Assembly (NCBI GenBank): GCA_937974625.1
Contig: CALJVJ010000131.1
Span: 1-33,150 of the forward strand
DNA from: an uncultured Saprospiraceae bacterium
Lineage (GTDB): Bacteria; Bacteroidota; Bacteroidia; Chitinophagales; Saprospiraceae
Direction of reading: 5' to 3'
DNA length: 33,150 bases
The translations under genes and the position numbers were made by a program. The notes beneath the pieces are model-generated. The model was given only the letters and a program-made list of their open reading frames with translations, was not told the origin of the DNA and made no database searches. Shown here piece after piece: positions 1 to 9,058 of the stretch (within the stretch, counting starts at the first letter, position 1; every line of letters starts with the position of its first letter).

Positions 1-1125
1 TAATTCTTTTACAGGCTCAGAAAATAACTGATAGCCCAAATTAGTCTCTTTTAATACCAAATTCCGAGCAATGGTCATCGCACTTCTCCAATTTTCAGTA
101 GGGACTACTTGTGCATAATCCCAATTACTCATCCACCCCATAAACAATCGACGACCATCCGAAACGGGTACATCTGACCAAGTAACACCCGCATAATTAT
201 CTCGACCGTAATCTAACCAAACTGCGGAATCTTGCTGGAGTTTTGTTTCAAAAGTTGGGTCAAGCGTAAAGTTTTTTCCATCAAAGTCTCCTACAAAATA
301 TTGAGTACCCGAACCTCCATTTGGACCGCCTGGATTCAAACTTTGTAATAACACCCATTTCTTTTTCCCTTTGCCTTTAACAACCATTGGGAATAAATCT
401 GGACATTCCCATACACCTGCATGCGTACCCCATTCTTTGCCAAAATCACTCAAATGCGTCCAGTCTTTTAAGTTTGGAGACCCATAGAATTTTACATGGT
501 CCCAAGCAGCAAAGACCATCACCCATTGGTCAGAATCGTCATCCCAAATTACTTTTGGGTCTCTAAAATCTTTAATTCCTGGATTGGGGACAACTGGGTT
601 TCCTTCGTACATCGTCCAGCTCCTTCCTTTATCATTGCTATAGGCGATACTTTGGTATTGGAAAGTCTTAGTCTGTGCTTTTTCGCCCTTTGGGTCATGA
701 TGGGTAAATATGGCAATCATGGGAGGCTGCCCATCTTTGCCAAATCCACTTGTATTTTTCCAATCAATTACGGCACTTCCTGAGAAAATATACCCCAGTT
801 CATCTGGATAAAGCGCAATAGGTAAATGTTCCCATGTTACCAAGTCCTTACTCACCGCATGTCCCCAATGCATGGGGCCCCAGACCGTTGAATCTGGATA
901 GTGTTGATAAAAAAGATGGTATTCACCTTCGTAATAAACCATACCATTTGGGTCGTTCATCCATTTTTCGGGTGGGGTAAAGTGGAAGGTAGGACGATGT
1001 TGTTCTGCTTTTATTGCTGTTTTATTAACTATTTTAGGAACTTCTTTTGTGTCTAAATTTTGTTGGCAAGCGAAAAGTAAACTGCTGATAACCAATAAAA
1101 TAAGTAACCATTCTGTTTTTTGCAT
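1..1125 (-). CDS. GH32 family fructosidase lipoprotein (partial, C-terminus beyond window)
   Basis: This gene runs off the left edge of the window; 375 residues are visible from its ATG. It starts with a lipoprotein signal peptide ending LLFAC (Cys20), so it should be membrane-anchored outside the cytoplasm. The GH32 signature motifs appear in order: WMNDPNG with nucleophile Asp58, FSGS, FRDPK with Asp189 (transition-state stabiliser), and WECPDLF with Glu240 (acid/base). GH32 enzymes hydrolyse beta-fructosides such as levan, inulin or sucrose; the exact substrate cannot be read from sequence. The C-terminal beta-sandwich expected in the family lies outside the window. It follows a helical-repeat gene on the same strand, and a SusC/SusD pair lies beyond that, suggesting a fructan or fructoside utilisation locus, which is inference. 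The family call is very secure. Confidence 0.95.
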   Translation of the reverse strand, partial: MQKTEWLLILLVISSLLFACQQNLDTKEVPKIVNKTAIKAEQHRPTFHFTPPEKWMNDPNGMVYYEGEYHLFYQHYPDSTVWGPMHWGHAVSKDLVTWEHLPIALYPDELGYIFSGSAVIDWKNTSGFGKDGQPPMIAIFTHHDPKGEKAQTKTFQYQSIAYSNDKGRSWTMYEGNPVVPNPGIKDFRDPKVIWDDDSDQWVMVFAAWDHVKFYGSPNLKDWTHLSDFGKEWGTHAGVWECPDLFPMVVKGKGKKKWVLLQSLNPGGPNGGSGTQYFVGDFDGKNFTLDPTFETKLQQDSAVWLDYGRDNYAGVTWSDVPVSDGRRLFMGWMSNWDYAQVVPTENWRSAMTIARNLVLKETNLGYQLFSEPVKEL

Positions 1126-1151
1126 TGGAACGTTTTGTTTTAAATAAGGCT

Positions 1152-1159
1152 CAAATTTA
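1152..1159 (-). promoter_or_regulatory. possible -7 box for the GH32 gene
   Basis: Read on the minus strand this is TAAATTTG, an exact match to the Bacteroidota TAnnTTTG element, 26 bp before the GH32 start codon. No clear TTG lies at the usual -33 spacing; TTTA is the nearest. The gene may therefore have its own promoter rather than relying on read-through from the preceding gene. Confidence 0.3.
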
Positions 1160-1259
1160 AATAAGCTTTGGCGGTTATGCTAAATTTAATACGGATGTTT
1201 TGGTACAGATAGGATTATTTTTTGATTTGGATGAACTTGCCGCAGCTGAGGATTATAGT

Positions 1260-2780
1260 TTAATACCTTGAATTTATTCGTTTATTCATCAGTTTTGCTT
1301 GTGCCCAAGCATTTAAATCTAAGAAAATAAACGCACGTTTTTCGGTTGGGATTTTTGCTAATTCTGCTACTTCTGATTGGAAATTTTGAATTAGTTGTTG
1401 CTGAGTTCGAGGCAATGCACCAAATAATTTTTTAAATAGCACTACTACAGCTTTGCTTAATTTATCTGGTTGAGCAATGTTATTAATTTGCCGCTCAATT
1501 GCATTCGTCAAATATTCTAATGCCATATCATTCTCTAATTCATAATGGGCTAAAAGCAATAAGATTCGAGCGTATAATAAAATATCATCTCTTAATGCAC
1601 TACCTGAATAATTTATGATTTTATTTAAATAATCGACGGTCTTATCGGCTTGTCCACTTCCTAGATAGCAACTCGCTATTTTATAATTCAAAATCATTAT
1701 TTTATAATTGTCCAATTGGTATTCATAGGCATTTATAAATGCAAGTACTTCTGGAATAATAGTTAATCCTTTTTCATAATTATGTTGTAAAAAGAATTGA
1801 TTAAACTTAGATTGATATAAAAATAAATGTGCTTGTACATAGGCGTTTAAACTGAATTGGTCGACATTGTCTTTGATAAATACCTCAAAATCTGTGACCT
1901 GTTTTTTTAAAATTTGCTCATTTTTTATAAAAAAAGCACTATTTAAAACGTGATGGATGGTTCGCAAATACATGTCTATATCTTTTTCTACCATGGTAGG
2001 ATTCTGAACATATAAATCTGCCCATTTTAAAGTGTATTCATAACATGCTTGAAAATTTTGTTCTAAATAATAAAACCAATAATAAGATTGGTAATAATAC
2101 ATTTGCTCGAAAAAAGATTGATTCGTATCTCTTTCACTACCAATCCGCTCTATAAATTTGATTTTGATTTTTTCTTTTAATTCAATTGTTTTTAAATGTC
2201 CATGATTGATGAAAACACGCTGTAGGTATAATTTCAAATTGGACAATTCACTTACTCGACTGATGGTTTTATTGGTTTGTACACTTTCTGTCATTAAATC
2301 TGACATTCGTTTAGTACTACTTCGAGTAATGTGTCGAGATTCAATACGACTTTCAAAAGCGACAATTTCTAAATGAAGGATATGTTGATGGGTTTTAATA
2401 GCTATTTTTTTAGCCCTAGCCAAGATTTTTAGCGATTGCAAATACAATCCCTTACTATATAAGATTTCTGCATAATCTATAAATTCTCTAATTTCTAAGG
2501 CAATTTGTTTTTTACTATATAATAACCTTAAGCTAATTAAAATATGATTGTATAAATTTCGCTTTAGGTTCGCAATTTGATTTTTTTTAAAATTTGGTAA
2601 ATCTTTGAGTAAGGTGTTTACGTCAAATGATTCTCTTTTCTCCAGATAATCAAAGAGTTGTAAAAAAAGGACTTCTACATTCTGTTGAATTTTTTTAGCA
2701 TATAGCCTGAAATTTCGCTTCTCTGCCTTAGTTAATGACTTTATTAGGTCAAATAATAGGTCTTTTTTTAATGTGGGCAT
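1260..2780 (-). CDS. helical-repeat (TPR-like) protein of unknown function
   Basis: This 506-residue protein is predicted cytoplasmic, with no signal peptide or membrane segment. The N-terminus (LIKSLTKAEKRNFRLYAKK) is rich in Lys and Arg. The rest is a run of amphipathic helices with many Tyr, Leu and Ala residues, resembling degenerate TPR repeats, for example around residues 105-135 and 340-420. I recognise this general type as recurring in Bacteroidota, often with the opening pattern LIKSLTKAEKR, but I know of no assigned role. It is transcribed divergently from susC, and its start lies about 140 bp from a palindrome shared with another promoter in the window. GH32 lies 134 bp downstream on the same strand. 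A scaffold or regulatory role is possible but cannot be shown. No helix-turn-helix DNA-binding motif was evident. Confidence 0.85.
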   Translation of the reverse strand: MPTLKKDLLFDLIKSLTKAEKRNFRLYAKKIQQNVEVLFLQLFDYLEKRESFDVNTLLKDLPNFKKNQIANLKRNLYNHILISLRLLYSKKQIALEIREFIDYAEILYSKGLYLQSLKILARAKKIAIKTHQHILHLEIVAFESRIESRHITRSSTKRMSDLMTESVQTNKTISRVSELSNLKLYLQRVFINHGHLKTIELKEKIKIKFIERIGSERDTNQSFFEQMYYYQSYYWFYYLEQNFQACYEYTLKWADLYVQNPTMVEKDIDMYLRTIHHVLNSAFFIKNEQILKKQVTDFEVFIKDNVDQFSLNAYVQAHLFLYQSKFNQFFLQHNYEKGLTIIPEVLAFINAYEYQLDNYKIMILNYKIASCYLGSGQADKTVDYLNKIINYSGSALRDDILLYARILLLLAHYELENDMALEYLTNAIERQINNIAQPDKLSKAVVVLFKKLFGALPRTQQQLIQNFQSEVAELAKIPTEKRAFIFLDLNAWAQAKLMNKRINSRY

Positions 2781-2876
2781 AACATAGATTTAGTTAGTTT
2801 GTCTTTCTGAAAAAATAGATTCCATTCGGAAATCCCGCACTTATACCCTAATAATTTTTTTTAAACGATACCTCAT

Positions 2877-2984
2877 AAAATTTTCGTGAACTTTTGAAAA
2901 AGGTTGTCCGAAACCCAAAGATTTTGTCAATAACAAAATACAAAAAATTGCATTTTTTAACTAGTTCATATTCAGATAAATTTG
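2877..2984 (+). promoter_or_regulatory. conserved promoter block A upstream of susC (palindrome plus -7 box)
   Basis: This block aligns without gaps to 9059-9166. The first 44 positions share 29 identities. The following palindrome (2921-2939, ATTTTGTCAATAACAAAAT) differs from the other copy by one base. Exactly 37 nt further on is TAAATTTG (2977-2984), a perfect TAnnTTTG box. At the place where the second copy has its -33 TTG, this copy has only T residues, which suggests a weak promoter needing an activator. The predicted transcript would start near 2991 and have a leader of about 220 nt before susC. The rest of the 433-bp divergent gap (2781-3213) is AT-rich and contains the leader hairpin at 3088-3113. 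Confidence 0.6.
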
Positions 2985-3087
2985 TTTTATCAATTCGAAT
3001 TACGCTAAATATTTGCATTGTAATTAATCAATAGATAAGTGGTCATAAACCCTTTTTCTATTTAGAAAACGGCTAATGAAAAGATGT

Positions 3088-3113
3088 ATAAGCAGTGTCA
3101 ATGGACTGCTTAT
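3088..3113 (+). promoter_or_regulatory. hairpin in the susC leader
   Basis: The sequence is a perfect 9-bp inverted repeat (ATAAGCAGT / ACTGCTTAT) with an 8-nt loop. It lies inside the predicted 5' leader of susC, about 100 nt before the start codon. No T-run follows, so it is not an obvious terminator. It may affect mRNA stability or translation. Confidence 0.45.
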
Positions 3114-3213
3114 CAAATGCTCATTTTATATCTATTACTAAAGAATTTAGCCTAGGATGATGAATTTTTCCAAAATGATTGTTCTACCTAATTCTTGCCA
3201 AAATCACTAGTTT

Positions 3214-6200
3214 ATGAAAGAAACTTTACGCTTACTAATTTTTTTATTAACCCTGTTCGCTACGCCCCTTTTTGCGGATACTTACCCTGTTTCGGGGATA
3301 ATAATGGGAGATGGCGAACCACTAATTGGGGCAACAGTTTCTGTAAAAGGAACTTCTATAGGAACGATTACCGATTTTGATGGGAAGTTTGAATTAAGAG
3401 TGCCCGATAATGCGACTACGCTTTCTTTTTCCTACGCAGGGTTTGAACCCTTAGAAATGGACATCAATAGTCAAACTTACTTTGAAGTGACACTTTCTAT
3501 CAGTAATGTTCTTTTAGGAGAAGTCGTTGTCACTTCTCTGGGCATTAAAAGAGAGAAAAAAGCTCTTGGTTATGCCGTTCAAGATATTGATGCCTCAGAA
3601 TTAACGGAAGCTCGTTCTTCTAATGTCGTGAATGGGCTTTCTGGTAGAGTTGCAGGTATTCAAATAGCCAGTGCTGCTGTTCCTGGTGGTGGCTCCCAAG
3701 TTACGATTCGAGGAAATGGGTCGATTTTGGGAAATAATCAGCCGCTTTATGTGATTGATGGGGTGCCAATGGAAGGAGATTTTGCTTCGCCGATTGATGG
3801 AGCTGCGGATAATAATGTTTATGGTGGAGGTATTTCTGAAATTAGCCCTGATAACATCGCCTCTATCACGGTACTAAAAGGGGCAAATGCTGCTGCTTTA
3901 TATGGTTCTAGAGCCTCAAATGGTGTTATTTTAGTAACAACAAAAGATGGTAGTGGAGGTAAAAAAGGCTTAACGGTCGATTATAATTTAAATGCGACGG
4001 TTGAAAATCCTTTTATTGTTCCAGAATTTCAAAACACCTATGGTGGAGGAAATGGCTATGTCACTTGGTATGCGGACGGTAGAAATGGTGGGATTACGGA
4101 CCCTTTAGCGGTTCAACAATTTAGAGATGCTTATCCTACTGCTTCCTTAGGAGGTACTGCAGGGGTAGATGAGAGTTGGGGCGCACCCATGGATGGTCGT
4201 TTGGTGAGACATTGGTGGTCAGGGGAAGAAGTTGCTCCCTTGGTGCCCGTACCAGATAGCTGGTCCAATTTCTGGGAAACAGGTTCTACGATTAATCATA
4301 ATATTGCGATTTCCAGTAATTATGAAGGAGGGAATTTTAGATTTGCTTTCGGCAATACGGAACAGCAGGGTTTGATGTATAATAATGATTTTTCGAAAAG
4401 GAACTTTAGATTTAATATCAACCATGAGTTGACGGAAAAATTGTCGGTAAAAGTGAGTTCAGAATACATCAAGTCTGGTTCAAATAACAGACAACAGCCT
4501 GTTCTTTGGGAAATACAAACTTGGCATAATCGACACGTTGATTGGGGTGTCTTGAAAGATTATCAAGATTACATGGACGTACATATTACGAGAGAAGGGG
4601 ACGAATACCCTTATGCGAATTGGCAACATTCTTTTGCTCTAAATCGATTTTACGAACAATCTGTCTTGACTAGTGCTAATTCCAAAGACCGTATTTTAGG
4701 TAATGTAGCGCTGACTTACAAAATATCAAATGATTTAACTTTATTAGCTAGAACAGGAACGGATTTATGGACGGATACCAGAGTAGCTGTTACTCGAAAT
4801 GAGCGATTGAAAAGCTTTAATGAACGGTCTCAAGCATTCTACGAAGATGTCCTACGAAGACAGGAAACCAATTCTGATTTATTACTGACGTATAATAAGT
4901 ATTTCAACGATAATTTTTCCCTAAATATTCAAGCGGGTGCGGCACATCGTAGCAATTATTTCAAAAGAAATTATATTGGGGTGAATGATGTGACAATTAA
5001 TGGTTTATACAACGTTGCCAATAATGCGACGACTAATACCAATCGTAGTAGAATTGAGGAAAAAGAAGTCAATAGTGTCTATGCCGCGGCTAGTTTTGGT
5101 TTCAAAAATGCTATATACCTGGATATTACAGGCCGAAATGATTGGTCTAGTACTTTACCCCTTCGAAATAACTCTTATTTCTATCCTTCTGTATCAACGA
5201 GTTTTGTTTTATCTGAATTTATAGATTTGAGCAGTACGCCTATTTCTTTTGCAAAAGTTCGTGCGAGTTGGGCGCAAGTGGGAAATGATACCGACCCTTA
5301 TCGACTAACACAAGTATTTACTCCACAAGACCCTTGGAATTCTTCTACACCAACTTTTTCTGAAAATAGTGTCATCGCTAATAATGATTTACGACCAGAA
5401 AAAACGACTGGAATTGAATTTGGTGCAGATTTGCGGTTTTTTAAGAACCGAGTTGGGGCAGATTTATCTTTTTATAATCAAACGACTACCGACCAAATTA
5501 TTAACATTTCTGTTTCCAAATCAACTGGCTACGATAGCAAGGTGATTAATGCAGGTAAGATTGTCAATAAAGGGGTCGAAGCAGCAATTTTTGTAGATGT
5601 TACGCCCAAGACCAGTGAATTACAATGGAATATCGGTCTCAATTATGCCAAAAATAATAACCAAGTTGAAGCCTTATTTACAGATGCCAATGGTAACGAA
5701 TTAGAAACTATTGTACTCCATTCTCGAAGAGGATTGAGCTTAGAAGCAAGAGTTGGACAACCTTATGGAACCTTAGTGGGTAGTGCCTATAAGCGGGTGC
5801 CTGATGGGGAATTTGCTGGTCAAATTGTATTTGAAGACGGTGTCGCACAAAAAGAAGATGCTTTAAAGGTGATTGGTAATGTTACACCCGATTGGACAGG
5901 TGGTATTTCTAATTCCTTTTCTTATAAAGGGGTCACTTTGAGTGCTTTAATTGACTTTAAAATGGGTGGAGATATAACAGATGAAAGTTCTTCTACTGGA
6001 ATGCAAACGGGTATTTATCCGATTACCGCTCTTGGAAGAGAAGAAGGGGTTATTGGAGTAGGCGTAAAAAATATTGGCTCAGAGGAGTCTCCTATTTACG
6101 TGCAAAATGATGTGGTTCAACCGACTAAATCGGTTACGCGTCAATTATCCGTTCGGTCTGTAAATGAAGGGGCGGTTTATGATGGAAGTTACATCAAGCT

Positions 6201-6432
6201 GCGTGAAGTGAGTTTGTCTTACGGTTTGCCTAAAGCCATGATGGAAAAATTTGGCTTTATATCAAATGCTAGAATTTCTCTAGTTGGTAGAAATGTGTTG
6301 ATGTTGTATAGTAAGCATTCTCAAATTGACCCTGAATTAAATATTTATGGTGGAAATCTTCAAGGAGGATTGTTCTATGTTACTTTGCCTACAACGAGAA
6401 GTTTTGGGGTGAATTTAAATTTGAGTTTTTAA
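3214..6432 (+). CDS. SusC/RagA family TonB-dependent outer-membrane transporter
   Basis: This 1072-residue protein is the outer-membrane channel of a SusCD pair, importing a bound ligand with energy from TonB. A signal peptide covers about residues 1-21 (ending TPLFA). A carboxypeptidase-regulatory-like beta-sandwich follows at about 25-100 (VSGIIMGDGEPLIGATVSVKG). A TonB-box-like EVVVTSLG sits at 103-110. The plug spans about 125-245 and contains the SusC signatures QPLYVIDGVPM and ALYGSRASNGVILVTTK. The remainder is the barrel, ending in the terminal Phe typical of such proteins (NLNLSF). Length is normal for the family. The substrate is not evident; nearby GH32 suggests fructosides, but SusD-like_2 partners also serve other ligands. 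The start has a good signal peptide directly behind it. SusD follows after an unusually long 269-bp spacer. Confidence 0.97.
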   Translation: MKETLRLLIFLLTLFATPLFADTYPVSGIIMGDGEPLIGATVSVKGTSIGTITDFDGKFELRVPDNATTLSFSYAGFEPLEMDINSQTYFEVTLSISNVLLGEVVVTSLGIKREKKALGYAVQDIDASELTEARSSNVVNGLSGRVAGIQIASAAVPGGGSQVTIRGNGSILGNNQPLYVIDGVPMEGDFASPIDGAADNNVYGGGISEISPDNIASITVLKGANAAALYGSRASNGVILVTTKDGSGGKKGLTVDYNLNATVENPFIVPEFQNTYGGGNGYVTWYADGRNGGITDPLAVQQFRDAYPTASLGGTAGVDESWGAPMDGRLVRHWWSGEEVAPLVPVPDSWSNFWETGSTINHNIAISSNYEGGNFRFAFGNTEQQGLMYNNDFSKRNFRFNINHELTEKLSVKVSSEYIKSGSNNRQQPVLWEIQTWHNRHVDWGVLKDYQDYMDVHITREGDEYPYANWQHSFALNRFYEQSVLTSANSKDRILGNVALTYKISNDLTLLARTGTDLWTDTRVAVTRNERLKSFNERSQAFYEDVLRRQETNSDLLLTYNKYFNDNFSLNIQAGAAHRSNYFKRNYIGVNDVTINGLYNVANNATTNTNRSRIEEKEVNSVYAAASFGFKNAIYLDITGRNDWSSTLPLRNNSYFYPSVSTSFVLSEFIDLSSTPISFAKVRASWAQVGNDTDPYRLTQVFTPQDPWNSSTPTFSENSVIANNDLRPEKTTGIEFGADLRFFKNRVGADLSFYNQTTTDQIINISVSKSTGYDSKVINAGKIVNKGVEAAIFVDVTPKTSELQWNIGLNYAKNNNQVEALFTDANGNELETIVLHSRRGLSLEARVGQPYGTLVGSAYKRVPDGEFAGQIVFEDGVAQKEDALKVIGNVTPDWTGGISNSFSYKGVTLSALIDFKMGGDITDESSSTGMQTGIYPITALGREEGVIGVGVKNIGSEESPIYVQNDVVQPTKSVTRQLSVRSVNEGAVYDGSYIKLREVSLSYGLPKAMMEKFGFISNARISLVGRNVLMLYSKHSQIDPELNIYGGNLQGGLFYVTLPTTRSFGVNLNLSF

Positions 6433-6457
6433 ATATATTGAATTACTTAGATATTTT

Positions 6458-6475
6458 GGTCATCGAGAGATGACC
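6458..6475 (+). promoter_or_regulatory. hairpin just after susC
   Basis: A perfect 7-bp stem (GGTCATC / GATGACC) with a GAGA loop lies 25 nt after the susC stop codon. There is no T-tract, so it looks more like an RNA-processing or stability element, or an attenuator, than a full terminator. Confidence 0.45.
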
Positions 6476-6525
6476 TACTTGATTGCCATGGAACTTGTCA
6501 CATTGAGTGCTCCTAGCAAACAAAC

Positions 6526-6569
6526 GAGTTCATTCGTAGCTTAAATTAAATATCATTCCGAATGAATTC
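6526..6569 (+). promoter_or_regulatory. stem-loop in the susC-susD spacer
   Basis: The arms GAGTTCATTCG (6526-6536) and CGAATGAATTC (6559-6569) pair over 11 bp with one G-U pair. A third stem, AAGCTAG/CTAGCTT (6607-6613 and 6633-6639), follows. Together with the hairpin at 6458 these make the 269-bp spacer strongly structured. I see no gene in it. Confidence 0.4.
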
Positions 6570-6701
6570 TTCATCGATATACATATTCAGATAGTTTAAC
6601 TAAATAAAGCTAGAAGGAAGAGGACTATAGGTCTAGCTTCGATACCTTAGACATGGTTCTCTTTCCTTTTTTGATTAGGAAAAATGTTAAAAATTTAAAG
6701 C

Positions 6702-8189
6702 ATGAAAAATAAGTACTTATATATATTTTTGATGGTCTTTTTGATGTCTGCATGCACAGACGAATTTGCAGATATTAATCTAAATCCCAACGAACCTACT
6801 GCAGTTCCACCCAGCGTAATTTTCCCCTATGCTATGAGAGAAGGAATTGACCGAATGCATGGTCATAGAACTCGATTAGAACGTTTGGGGCTCGATGGTG
6901 GAATGCTTTGGGTTCAATATTTAGCGCGTAATCAATATACCAATGAGGGCGATACCTACAATCCCGATGCCTCTATGCGTAATAATAATTGGGCAGGATT
7001 TTTTAATGAATCAATCATCAATTTTCAAAAAGTAATTGATGCAACGGGCGACCCTGCCAATGAATTTTTTAATGAAAATTATATGTCGGCAGCAATGGTC
7101 ATGCGTGCCTATATGTTTTCGATTATTACAGATACTTGGGGCGCTATTCCTTATACAGAAGCATTAGATGGTGCAGCTGGAAACTTGGCGCCAGCCTACG
7201 ATTCTCAAGAGGCAATATATGCCAGTATGTTAGCGAATTTAAAAACTGCATCAGAGACTTTTGATATTTCGGGAAGTGCCATTACTGGTGATAATTTATT
7301 TGGTGGAGATATTCTACGTTGGCAAAAATTTGCGAACTCTTTAAGATTGAGATTGGCGAATCGACAAGCTGCTAAGAAACCTTCTGAATCCGCCGCTATT
7401 TTTAGTGAGATTATGGGTAATCCGACCGCCTATCCAATATTTACCAATAATGATGATTTCGCTCTATTATACCACGAAGGTCGTTTGAATGATAATAATA
7501 ATAATGCTTGGAATGAAATTATGGTAGTCGATGGTCGAGAAGATTGGTCGATTAGCCAAACCTTGGTTGATGCCATGACAGACGGAGCTGGAAACGCAAT
7601 GGACTCGAGATTGACGGTTTATGCAGAACCAGTTACTGCTGGACCAATGGCAGGATTATACGATGGCGCTATCAATGGGCTGCCTGAATCTATTGCAAGT
7701 GTGTACATCAATACGGCCTCTCGTCCAGGACAATGGTTTAGTAGAGAAACAGCTCCCGTATGTTTAATGACTTTTAGTGAACTCCAATTTATTTTAGCGG
7801 AAGCTACCTTAGCAGGTACCTACACAGGAGGACTGTCTGCCTCGGAATACTTAGAATTGGCAATAACTGCCTCTTTTGACCAATATGAATTAACCGTTCC
7901 AGACGGATATTTTGCAGATAAAATTGCTGATAAGGGAACGATAATGACCGAAAAATGGAAAGCTTTATTTGGACAAGGTTTAGAAGCTTGGACTGAATTT
8001 AGGCGAACAGGATTTCCCATTTTGCCAGATGCTGACCCTAGGGCTATTTTTGAAAATGATGGAGAAGTACCTACTAGACTTCGTTATCCTGAATCAGAAT
8101 ATTCCCTAAATGGGTCAAATGTTGCGGCTGGTGCAGCTTTGAATGGTGGTGCTGATAATAAATTGACTCCACTTTGGTGGGCGGAATAA
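6702..8189 (+). CDS. SusD/RagB-like surface lipoprotein (SusD-like_2 type)
   Basis: This 495-residue lipoprotein is the substrate-capturing lid of the SusCD complex on the cell surface. The signal peptide ends LMSAC (Cys18). The mature N-terminus DEFADINLNPNEPT is the conserved opening of the SusD-like_2 group. Helical TPR-like parts of the fold follow, including RAYMFSIITDTWGAIPYTEAL, RWQKFANSLRLRLANRQA, and near the end EKWKALFGQGLEAWTEFRRTGFP, all characteristic of the family. Length is typical. It lies behind susC on the same strand and presumably shares its transcript despite the long spacer. The ligand cannot be inferred from the sequence alone. Confidence 0.96.
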   Translation: MKNKYLYIFLMVFLMSACTDEFADINLNPNEPTAVPPSVIFPYAMREGIDRMHGHRTRLERLGLDGGMLWVQYLARNQYTNEGDTYNPDASMRNNNWAGFFNESIINFQKVIDATGDPANEFFNENYMSAAMVMRAYMFSIITDTWGAIPYTEALDGAAGNLAPAYDSQEAIYASMLANLKTASETFDISGSAITGDNLFGGDILRWQKFANSLRLRLANRQAAKKPSESAAIFSEIMGNPTAYPIFTNNDDFALLYHEGRLNDNNNNAWNEIMVVDGREDWSISQTLVDAMTDGAGNAMDSRLTVYAEPVTAGPMAGLYDGAINGLPESIASVYINTASRPGQWFSRETAPVCLMTFSELQFILAEATLAGTYTGGLSASEYLELAITASFDQYELTVPDGYFADKIADKGTIMTEKWKALFGQGLEAWTEFRRTGFPILPDADPRAIFENDGEVPTRLRYPESEYSLNGSNVAAGAALNGGADNKLTPLWWAE

Positions 8190-8302
8190 ATAATTGCTTT
8201 ATAACCAAAAATAAGAACCCTGGAAAGTAGGGGATTGGTCACCTGACCAGCACGACTGCGATTTGGAAATGGTTTGGTGGCTAATCCTTTTAATTTGTCC
8301 AT

Positions 8303-8389
8303 GAAGTTGTTTAAGGCTTTGTTATGAGACTGCTATATTGATTTTCAATGACTTGCAAGCAGACCATTAGAATAACTTTAAACAACTTC
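8303..8389 (+). promoter_or_regulatory. structured RNA region between susD and the third lipoprotein gene
   Basis: Outer arms GAAGTTGTTTAAG (8303-8315) and CTTTAAACAACTTC (8376-8389) pair with one bulged base. Inside are CTGC/GCAG and a small hairpin ATTGA-TTT-TCAAT (8337-8349). Earlier in the same 250-bp spacer is a short GGTCA-CC-TGACC hairpin near 8238. No T-run follows. It may be a processing site or a cis-acting leader for the next gene. No coding sequence is seen in 8190-8439. Confidence 0.4.
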
Positions 8390-8439
8390 TACTAGTAAAG
8401 CTTTATATGCGGTACTATTAAAAACTAAAAATTGAAATC

Positions 8440-8889
8440 ATGAAATTATTAAAAATAAAAAAAGACTCCCCCATTACAACGGGTATAGTAGGTATTTTAT
8501 TTGCCATTTTTGTAACCCTTGTTTTAGCGTCTTTACTTACTTCTTGTACAAGTGATGATTTAGCATTTGAGGTGATTGAATCCCCCGTTTTGGCACTTTT
8601 TGAAGAAGAAATTGATGATGCCGCTGGTAGTATTTCTATGACAGCTACATTTTATGAATTGGATAAAAGTGGCATTTTGGATAAAAGTATAGGGATAGAT
8701 TCTACCCTGATTTCAGGACTTTCAGTCACCGTTTTTATCAACGAAACTACAGAAGTTGGTTCCCTGACTACAGGTAGTGATGGAACCGCCACTTTTGAAA
8801 AAACAATTAGTGAATTAAACGGTGCCAGTCGTTTGGAATGGGTGGGTACTTATAATGATACACCATTTAGAATTTATCGGAATTTTTAG
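8440..8889 (+). CDS. small lipoprotein, third gene of the SusCD cluster
   Basis: This 149-residue protein has an N-terminus of Lys-rich residues, a long hydrophobic stretch (about 15-33) and a lipobox LLTSC (Cys36), followed by acidic residues. The mature part is short and beta-rich (SMTATFYELDKSG, LSVTVFINETTEVGSLTTGSDGTATFEK), resembling a single immunoglobulin-like or carboxypeptidase-regulatory-like domain. A 6-codon unit LDKSGI/LDKSIG is tandemly duplicated near residue 74. Placement behind susC and susD suggests an accessory surface lipoprotein, analogous in position to SusE/SusF but much smaller. I do not recognise the specific family. Confidence 0.8.
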   Translation: MKLLKIKKDSPITTGIVGILFAIFVTLVLASLLTSCTSDDLAFEVIESPVLALFEEEIDDAAGSISMTATFYELDKSGILDKSIGIDSTLISGLSVTVFINETTEVGSLTTGSDGTATFEKTISELNGASRLEWVGTYNDTPFRIYRNF

Positions 8890-9058
8890 TCGGGTTGCAA
8901 GTTAAATTATAAAATATCGTGTAACCTCTATTCTACCTTGAATTTTACTTCTTCTCTGGGTATAACAAAAGAATTTTTTTTATAGAAATTGTAAAAACCG
9001 TATTTGTTGGTAAAGAAATGCCTTCAATAGATTTAATTTTTTGAAAATCCTTTTTTGA

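Noticed and set aside
496-783. 95-residue plus-strand open frame
   Set aside because: It lies antisense inside the GH32 gene, whose motifs and reading frame are clear.
3195-3380. 61-residue frame starting before susC
   Set aside because: It overlaps the susC signal-peptide region in another frame and has no recognisable feature.
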